Shown: piece after piece, positions 59,217 through 64,000 of the stretch | Layout of the letters: every line of letters begins with the position of its first letter | Numbering within the stretch: position 1 is the first letter of the stretch | Assembly (NCBI RefSeq): GCF_014196925.1 | Contig: NZ_JACIEN010000010.1 | Coordinates: forward strand, 1-64,000 | Source: Chelatococcus caeni | GTDB taxonomy: Bacteria; Pseudomonadota; Alphaproteobacteria; Rhizobiales; Beijerinckiaceae | Direction: 5' to 3' | Length of the DNA: 64,000 bases | The notes under the pieces: generated by a model | The model's input: only the letters and a program-made list of their open reading frames with translations | Told to the model about the DNA's origin: nothing | Database searches by the model: none | Translations under genes and position numbers: made by a program

Positions 59217-59459
59217 TTACTCCGCGAGCTCGATGCGGTAGTTCTCGATGACGGTGTTGGCGAGCAGGCGCTCGCAGGCGTCGCGCAGCACGCTCTCGGC
59301 CTTCGCCTTGTCCGCGCTCTCCACCTCGATGTCGAAGACCTTGCCCTGGCGCACCGTGCCGATGCCCTCGATGCCGAGGGACTTGAGGCCGCCTTCGATG
59401 GCCTTGCCCTGCGGGTCGAGCACGCCTTGCTTGAGGGTCACGGTCACGCGGGCTTTCAT
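59217..59459 (-). CDS. purS: Phosphoribosylformylglycinamidine synthase subunit PurS
   Basis: 80 residues. It reads KARVTVTLKQGVLDPQGKAI, GLKSLGIEGIGTVRQGKVFD and ACERLLANTVIENYRIEL, complete PurS. It is the small subunit that tethers PurL and PurQ. A terminator after purC lies 29 bp upstream, so purS and purQ probably have their own promoter or partial read-through. Confidence 0.95.
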   Translation of the reverse strand: MKARVTVTLKQGVLDPQGKAIEGGLKSLGIEGIGTVRQGKVFDIEVESADKAKAESVLRDACERLLANTVIENYRIELAE

Positions 59460-59487
59460 GGTTCAGGTCTCCGGCACGGGGAAATGG

Positions 59488-59509
59488 AAACGGGGGCCAA
59501 CGGCCCCCG
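59488..59509 (-). terminator. Intrinsic terminator between purC and purS
   Basis: CGGGGGCC pairs with GGCCCCCG around a 3-nt loop, and on the minus strand it is followed by TTTCCATTT. It would limit transcription from purC into purS-purQ. Confidence 0.7.
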
Positions 59510-59547
59510 CTTAATCAAAATCGCGCCTTGCGGCAACTTCTAGCGCG

Positions 59548-60312
59548 TCACTGCACCAGACGCGGGCCGCCGTGGCCGGGCCGCTCGTTCTCGGTAAGGA
59601 TGCCGAGACGGCGGGCGACTTCCGAATAGGCCTCGATCAGGCCGCCCATGTCCTTGCGGAAGCGGTCCTTGTCCATCTTGTCGTTCGACTTGATGTCCCA
59701 CAGGCGGCAGGAGTCGGGCGAGATCTCGTCGGCGACGACGATGCGCATCATGTCGCCTTCCCACATGCGGCCCGTCTCCATCTTGAAGTCGACGAGGCGG
59801 ATGCCGACGCCGAGGAAGAGGCCGGAGAGGAAGTCGTTGACACGGATGGCGAGCGCCATGATGTCGTCGATCTCCTGCGGCGTCGCCCAGCCGAAGGCGG
59901 TGATGTGCTCTTCCGAGACCATCGGGTCATTGAGCGCATCGTTCTTGTAGTAGAACTCGATGATCGAGCGCGGCAGCTGCGTGCCTTCCTCGATGCCGAG
60001 GCGCTGCGACAGCGAGCCCGCGGCGACGTTGCGCACCACCACCTCGAGCGGGATGATCTCGACCTCGCGGATCAGCTGCTCGCGCATGTTCAACCGACGG
60101 ATGAAGTGCGTCGGCACGCCGATGTCGTTGAGGTTCTGGAAGATGTATTCCGAGATGCGGTTGTTCAGAACGCCCTTGCCGTCGATAATCTCGTGCTTCT
60201 TGGCGTTGAATGCGGTCGCATCATCCTTGAAGTGTTGAATGAGCGTGCCCGGCTCGGGGCCCTCGTAGAGCACCTTTGCCTTGCCCTCGTAGATACGACG
60301 GCGACGGTTCAT
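59548..60312 (-). CDS. purC: Phosphoribosylaminoimidazole-succinocarboxamide synthase
   Basis: 254 residues. The SAICAR synthetase pattern is full length: [60 protein letters not shown] and [10 protein letters not shown]. It makes SAICAR in step 8 of purine synthesis. ATG 60312 was chosen because [18 protein letters not shown] is the usual rhizobial start; a longer frame to 60513 is not conserved-looking. Confidence 0.95.
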   Translation of the reverse strand: MNRRRRIYEGKAKVLYEGPEPGTLIQHFKDDATAFNAKKHEIIDGKGVLNNRISEYIFQNLNDIGVPTHFIRRLNMREQLIREVEIIPLEVVVRNVAAGSLSQRLGIEEGTQLPRSIIEFYYKNDALNDPMVSEEHITAFGWATPQEIDDIMALAIRVNDFLSGLFLGVGIRLVDFKMETGRMWEGDMMRIVVADEISPDSCRLWDIKSNDKMDKDRFRKDMGGLIEAYSEVARRLGILTENERPGHGGPRLVQ

Positions 60313-60680
60313 CGGCGTATACCGTGTTTTGAGAAAGTCCATCGGGGGTGCCGTGGCTCCATACAAAAGGTCCGCGGCTCGAAGCGGGCGGGGACCGGTT
60401 CGAGGCTCTTTGTGCTTGCGGACATAGCCCTCGCCCGCGAGGCGCAACCTAGCCGATTGCGCACTGAAGCACAACGACTGCGCCCGCGTTGCGGACGCGC
60501 CATGGGCCATCACTCACCTTCATGTGGGGCGTTGCCGCATGCGTTGCAAGCGAGCACCGTCCGGTGTCTGATGGAAGGAAAGTGGAGGAGGCGCGATTTG
60601 AGCCCGATTTGGGCTGGCGCTTCAGCGTCGTGCCATCTATATCGCCGCCTGAGCGACCGCATGAGGGAGAGTTGAGCCCG
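60313..60680. other. 368-bp divergent region between purC and the ATPase inhibitor gene
   Basis: No gene can be supported here. Open frames on both strands look compositional. The region must carry the purC promoter (a GTATAC box lies at 60315-60320 on the minus strand) and the promoter of the zeta gene (CTATATC near 60637-60643 on the plus strand). No clear hairpin or riboswitch-like fold was seen; a PurR-like operator was looked for and not found. Confidence 0.4.
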
Positions 60681-61001
60681 ATGACGACCTTCGACAAGCG
60701 CGAAGAGGCCTTCGAGAAGAAGTTTGCGCACGACGAGGAGCTGCGCTTCAAGGCGACGGCCCGGCGCAACAAGCTGCTCGGGCTCTGGGCGGCGCAGCAG
60801 CTCGGCAAGTCCGGGCCGGACGCCGAGGCCTATGCCAAGAGCGTTGTTCTCGCCGATTTCGAGGAAGCGGGCGACGACGATGTCTTCCGCAAGGTGCGGG
60901 CCGATTTCGACGCCGCCGGCGTCGGCCAGTCCGACCACCAGATCCGTCGCACCATGACCGAGCTGATGGCCCAGGCCATCGAGGAAGTCAAAGGCCAGTA
61001 A
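60681..61001 (+). CDS. F1 ATPase inhibitor zeta subunit (DUF1476)
   Basis: 106 residues, all-helical, with FDKREEAFEKKFAHDEELRF, RNKLLGLWAAQQLGKSG and AYAKSVVLADFEEAGDDDVF. This is the alphaproteobacterial zeta protein that blocks ATP hydrolysis by F1FO. ATG 60681 follows GGGAGAG and matches the family N-terminus. It is the first gene before an aldolase-like gene on the same strand. Confidence 0.92.
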   Translation: MTTFDKREEAFEKKFAHDEELRFKATARRNKLLGLWAAQQLGKSGPDAEAYAKSVVLADFEEAGDDDVFRKVRADFDAAGVGQSDHQIRRTMTELMAQAIEEVKGQ

Positions 61002-61035
61002 GGCCGCCGCTGCTGCCGACTTGTGGGGGGACGCC

Positions 61036-61806
61036 ATGTCGATCCATGGGGATTTCGCCAGCCGGCTCGCTGCCGGCGAGCCGCTGTTCTCCGCCTGGGT
61101 CGGCAGCCGGGAACCGGCGGTCGCCGCCGTGCTCGCCCGTGAGGCCTTCGACCTCGTCACGCTGGACATGCAGCACGGCGCCGTCGACATCGACGCCGCC
61201 ATCCGCGGCATCCAGCTCGTCGCCGGCGCCGGCAAGCCGGCGGTCGTGCGCATCCCCGTCGGCGATTTCCAGGCGACCTCGCGCATGCTCGACGCCGGCG
61301 CCGCCGCCGTCATCGCGCCGATGGTGAATTCCGCCGCCGATGCGCGGGCCTTTGCGGCCTTCGCCAAGTTCCCGCCGCTCGGCGAGCGCAGCTGGGGGCC
61401 GCATGCGGCGCTCGCGCTGTCGGGTCTGGCGCCGAAGGACTATCTCGCCCGCGCCAACGGTCTCACCGGCGCGGTGGCGATGATCGAGACGCGGGCGGCG
61501 CTCGACGCGCTCGACGACATCCTCGCGGTCGAGGGCATCGATGCCGTCTTCATCGGCCCGTCCGACCTGTCGATTGCCCTCAGCGGCGGGCGTGAGCTCG
61601 AGCCGGAATCGGCGGCCGTCGACGAAGCGATCGACCACGTGCTTGCCCGCGCCAAGGCGGCCGGCAAGGCGGTCTGGGCCTATGCGGGCTCGCCGGAGCG
61701 CGCGGCGGCCTTCGCGCGCAAGGGCATCGTCGTCTCCGCCATCGGCAGCGACACGGTCTTCCTGCGCCAGGGCGCGCAGGCGGCGCTCGCGGCTGTCGGG
61801 CGCTGA
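61036..61806 (+). CDS. HpcH/HpaI-family aldolase
   Basis: 256 residues. The family blocks are LFSAWVGSREPAVAAVLARE, FDLVTLDMQHGAVDID, GERSWGPHAAL, MIETRAALDALDDILAVEGI with the metal-binding Glu, and FIGPSDLSIALSGG with the Asp. These class II aldolases cleave or make 2-keto-3-deoxy-type acids and 4-hydroxy-2-oxo acids using pyruvate. ATG 61036 is preferred over TTG 61021 because GGGGGGAC precedes it. It is convergent with the carboxylesterase gene, and the specific substrate is unknown. Confidence 0.9.
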   Translation: MSIHGDFASRLAAGEPLFSAWVGSREPAVAAVLAREAFDLVTLDMQHGAVDIDAAIRGIQLVAGAGKPAVVRIPVGDFQATSRMLDAGAAAVIAPMVNSAADARAFAAFAKFPPLGERSWGPHAALALSGLAPKDYLARANGLTGAVAMIETRAALDALDDILAVEGIDAVFIGPSDLSIALSGGRELEPESAAVDEAIDHVLARAKAAGKAVWAYAGSPERAAAFARKGIVVSAIGSDTVFLRQGAQAALAAVGR

Positions 61807-62490
61807 TCAGGCCGGGTAGGGCAGGCCGAAGGCGCGCGCGAGGAACAGGCCGCCCTGGCGCAGCCCCTCGCCGTCGATGCCGTGCCCGATGCCGGGCGAC
61901 AGATGCCACTCGGCCGGTACCTCGAGGCTCGACAGGGCCTGCGACGAAAAGAACAGCGCCTCGACCGGGATGACCTCGTCGGCATCGCCGTGCACCAGCA
62001 GCACCGGCGGCCGGGCGCGGATCTCCTCCCGCATTTCCTCGGGCGCCGCGCCGCTCGGCCCCACCAGCATGCCGGAATAGCCGACGATCGCGGCCGGCGC
62101 TTTGCGCCGCCTGAGGCCCACGTGCAATGCCATCATGGTGCCCTGGCTGAAGCCGACGAGGGCGAGCTGGTCCTCGCTCAGCCTGTGCCGCGCCAGCTCG
62201 GCATCGAGGAAGGCGTCGAGGCCGGGCCCGGCATGATTGACGCCGCGCCAGCGCTCGTCCGGATCGCGGAAGGTGAGGGGAAACCACTGCCGCCCCATGG
62301 GCGACATGCCGCAGGGCTCCGGCGCGTGCGGGGAGACGAAGGCCGCGTCCGGCAGCCAGCGCTGCCACTGGCGGCCGATGTCGATGAGGTCGTTGCCGTC
62401 CGCGCCGTAGCCGTGCAGGAAGACGACGAGCTGGCGCGCGGTGCCCGATCGCGCGGCAAGGCGCGGCCCATCTATCGTTCGCTGGTCCAT
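61807..62490 (-). CDS. Phospholipase/carboxylesterase-family hydrolase
   Basis: 227 residues, alpha/beta hydrolase. The nucleophile Ser is in LVGFSQGTMMALHVGL, the Asp in VHGDADEVIPVEALF and the His in PGIGHGIDGEGL; the oxyanion region is FLHGYGADGNDLIDIGRQW. The family includes YpfH-type esterases and short-chain lysophospholipases. ATG 62490 has GGGACGACGAC upstream; the extension to 62550 is unlikely. It lies back to back with the AlkA gene. Confidence 0.88.
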   Translation of the reverse strand: MDQRTIDGPRLAARSGTARQLVVFLHGYGADGNDLIDIGRQWQRWLPDAAFVSPHAPEPCGMSPMGRQWFPLTFRDPDERWRGVNHAGPGLDAFLDAELARHRLSEDQLALVGFSQGTMMALHVGLRRRKAPAAIVGYSGMLVGPSGAAPEEMREEIRARPPVLLVHGDADEVIPVEALFFSSQALSSLEVPAEWHLSPGIGHGIDGEGLRQGGLFLARAFGLPYPA

Positions 62491-62571
62491 GTCGTCGTCC
62501 CGTGCGGCTCGTGGTGGCATTTCCCGCTGATTAGCGAATCGTGCCGGCACGGTCGAGCGATTCGCGTCGGC

Positions 62572-63240
62572 TCACGTAGCGTCGGCGCCGAGCACCGGCG
62601 CACCCTCGCGGCCCTGGCGCGCGATGCGGTAATAGGCCCACAGCACCCGTGCGGCGACACCGCGGAAGGGTTGCCAGCGTTCCTCGGCGATGGCGCGCAG
62701 CGCCTTCTCGCGCGGGCGCTCGTCGAGCGCGAGCGCAAGGCGCGCGGCCTCCTGCAAGGCGAGGTCGCCGGCCGGGAAGATGTCGGGATGACCGAGGCAG
62801 AAGAGGAGGTAGATCTCCGCGGTCCACGGGCCGATGCCCTTCACCGCCGTGAGCGTGGCGATGGCCTCGTCCGGCGCCATCGCGCCGAGCGCCTCGATCG
62901 GCAGATGCCCTTCGGCGATGGCGAGGGCGACGGCGCGCAGGCCGCGCATCTTCGGGAGCGAGAGCCCGCAGGCGCGCAGATCCGCATCGCTTGCAGCGAG
63001 GAAGGCGAGGGACTCGAGCGGGTCGAAGCGCGCCGTGACCCGCGCCCAGATGGCATTGGCGCTGGCGACGGACACCTGCTGGGCGACGATGATGCCGGCG
63101 AGCCCGGCAAAGCCCGGATCGCGCAGGCGCAGCGGCGGCCGCGCGCCGGCCTCGACCAGCTCGCCGATCAGCGGGTCGGCGGCGATGAGGCCGGTGAGGG
63201 CATGGTCGAGCGCCGTCTCGCCGTCGATGATGCGCGGCAT
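62572..63240 (-). CDS. alkA: DNA-3-methyladenine glycosylase II, short AlkA type
   Basis: 222 residues. The helix-hairpin-helix motif is in VKGIGPWTAEIYLLFCLG, and the catalytic Asp in DIFPAGDLALQEAARL. It lacks the N-terminal TBP-like domain of E. coli AlkA (282 residues), as in the compact AlkA2/Mpg-like form common in alphaproteobacteria. It removes alkylated purines in base-excision repair. ATG 63240 matches this family. It is divergent from gluQRS with a 40-bp gap. Confidence 0.9.
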   Translation of the reverse strand: MPRIIDGETALDHALTGLIAADPLIGELVEAGARPPLRLRDPGFAGLAGIIVAQQVSVASANAIWARVTARFDPLESLAFLAASDADLRACGLSLPKMRGLRAVALAIAEGHLPIEALGAMAPDEAIATLTAVKGIGPWTAEIYLLFCLGHPDIFPAGDLALQEAARLALALDERPREKALRAIAEERWQPFRGVAARVLWAYYRIARQGREGAPVLGADAT

Positions 63241-63280
63241 CGGATAACCTCGGCATGATTCGAATCGTGGTCGTTTCATC

Positions 63281-64000
63281 ATGACGCATGCGGCAGTGGG
63301 GGCGAAGACGACACCCGTTTTGCGCTTTGCGCCGAGCCCCAATGGCTTCCTCCACCTCGGGCACGCCTATTCGGCGCTGCTCAACGCGGCGCTCGCCCGC
63401 CGGCTGGGCGGGCGCCTGCTGCTGCGCATCGAGGACATCGACCCGACGCGCTGCCGCCCGGAGTTCGAGCAGGCCATCTACGAGGACCTCGCCTGGCTCG
63501 GCCTTGCATGGGAGGAGCCGGTGCGCCGCCAGTCGGATCACATGGACGACTACGGGGCGGCGCTGGCGAAGCTGCGCGAGATGGGCCTCGTCTATCCGTG
63601 TTTCGCCAGCCGCCAGGAGATCCGGACGGCCATTGCCGAACGGGAGCGCACCGAGGGCCGGCCCTGGCCGCGCGATCCCGATGGGGCGCCGCTCTATCCC
63701 GGCCTCGCCCGGCGGCTGCAGGCCGGTGAGGTCGCCCGCCGTCTCGCCGCCGGCGAACCGCACGCCCTGCGGCTCGACATGGCGGGGGCCCTGGGCCGCC
63801 TTGCAGCATCCGGTCGCGACCTGACCTTCGTCGCCTTCGATCCCGACGGTGGCGAGCGGGTCGTCTCCGCCGATCCCGCGCGCTGGGGCGACGTGGTGCT
63901 CGCGCGCAAGGAGGTGCCGACAAGCTATCACCTGTCGGTGGTCGTCGACGACGCGCTGCAGGGCGTGACGCATGTCGTGCGCGGACGCGACCTCGAGGCG
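63281..64000 (+). CDS. gluQRS: Glutamyl-Q tRNA(Asp) synthetase, 5' part (runs off the window)
   Basis: 240 residues to the window end, with the class I synthetase entry PVLRFAPSPNGFLHLGHAYS (HLGH in place of HIGH), LLLRIEDIDPTRCRPEFEQA, YEDLAWLGLAWEEPVRRQSD, SDHMDDYGAALAKL and REVVRGRDL-like THVVRGRDLEA. This is the truncated GluRS paralogue that glutamylates queuosine in tRNA(Asp). ATG 63281 is the first in frame. The family is about 290-300 residues, so roughly 50 residues are missing. Confidence 0.9.
   Translation, partial: MTHAAVGAKTTPVLRFAPSPNGFLHLGHAYSALLNAALARRLGGRLLLRIEDIDPTRCRPEFEQAIYEDLAWLGLAWEEPVRRQSDHMDDYGAALAKLREMGLVYPCFASRQEIRTAIAERERTEGRPWPRDPDGAPLYPGLARRLQAGEVARRLAAGEPHALRLDMAGALGRLAASGRDLTFVAFDPDGGERVVSADPARWGDVVLARKEVPTSYHLSVVVDDALQGVTHVVRGRDLEA

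Noticed and set aside
60313-60680. Purine riboswitch upstream of purC
   Set aside because: No conserved three-way-junction pattern or terminator/antiterminator pair was visible, and such riboswitches are rare in alphaproteobacteria.

Overview
The window is a high-GC, gene-dense stretch of an alphaproteobacterial chromosome, most likely from the order Hyphomicrobiales (Rhizobiales). The evidence for this is an Irr-type iron regulator, the F1 ATPase zeta inhibitor (DUF1476), the purC-purS-purQ-purL-bolA-grxD cluster, a lysA/TIGR02302 block, a twin-transmembrane protein near pduO and etfBA-hbd, and a two-subunit formate dehydrogenase of the Methylorubrum Fdh1 type. The genus cannot be fixed from sequence alone. 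I see no prophage, insertion sequence, CRISPR array or rRNA. There is one tRNA, tRNA-Leu(CAA).

Layout. 1-1601 is the 5' part of an ftsK-like translocase gene. 1727-7689 is an IclR-centred catabolic region: an ABC importer of the nitrate/sulfonate/taurine class, the regulator, and a divergent DUF4286-SDR-hydratase operon, with a good IclR-type operator between the two arms. 7846-10797 holds a BCCT transporter and a lactonase-like amidohydrolase. 10826-13767 holds regulators (Lrp, LysR, Irr) and a HAD hydrolase. 14014-18734 encodes an NAD-linked molybdenum/tungsten formate dehydrogenase. 19280-22143 is a compact pabB-pabA-pabC folate operon. 22262-25411 holds a DUF2189 membrane protein and a heavy-metal P-type ATPase with a MerR-type promoter. 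25537-26664 is a cysteine desulfhydrase-like enzyme.

27069-35813 looks like one catabolic module: SDR, GntR/FCD regulator, branched-chain-type ABC importer (with permease and both ATPases fused in one polypeptide), a 3-hydroxyacid dehydrogenase and a BKACE beta-keto acid cleavage enzyme. Together these would import a beta-hydroxy acid, possibly carnitine-like, oxidise it to a beta-keto acid and cleave it with acetyl-CoA. 36216-39237 pairs an AceE-like thiamine-diphosphate enzyme with a divergent Lrp regulator. 39245-41833 is a LysR/SDR/CMD/Atu4866 cluster.

From 42152 on the content is mostly housekeeping: DsbB, HNH nuclease, hbd and etfBA, rhomboid protease, cobalamin adenosyltransferase, PagL, TIGR02302, lysA, lptM-like lipoprotein, TlpA, grxD, bolA, the purine genes, ATPase inhibitor zeta, HpcH aldolase, carboxylesterase, AlkA, and the start of gluQRS.

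The most unusual observation is a roughly 150-bp dispersed palindromic repeat sitting in frame inside the formate dehydrogenase alpha gene. A 41-bp core identical to it recurs in an intergenic copy at about 30.1 kb. This resembles the Rickettsia palindromic element situation, where a repeat is tolerated as translated protein sequence. I did not find a clear undescribed defence or mobile system.
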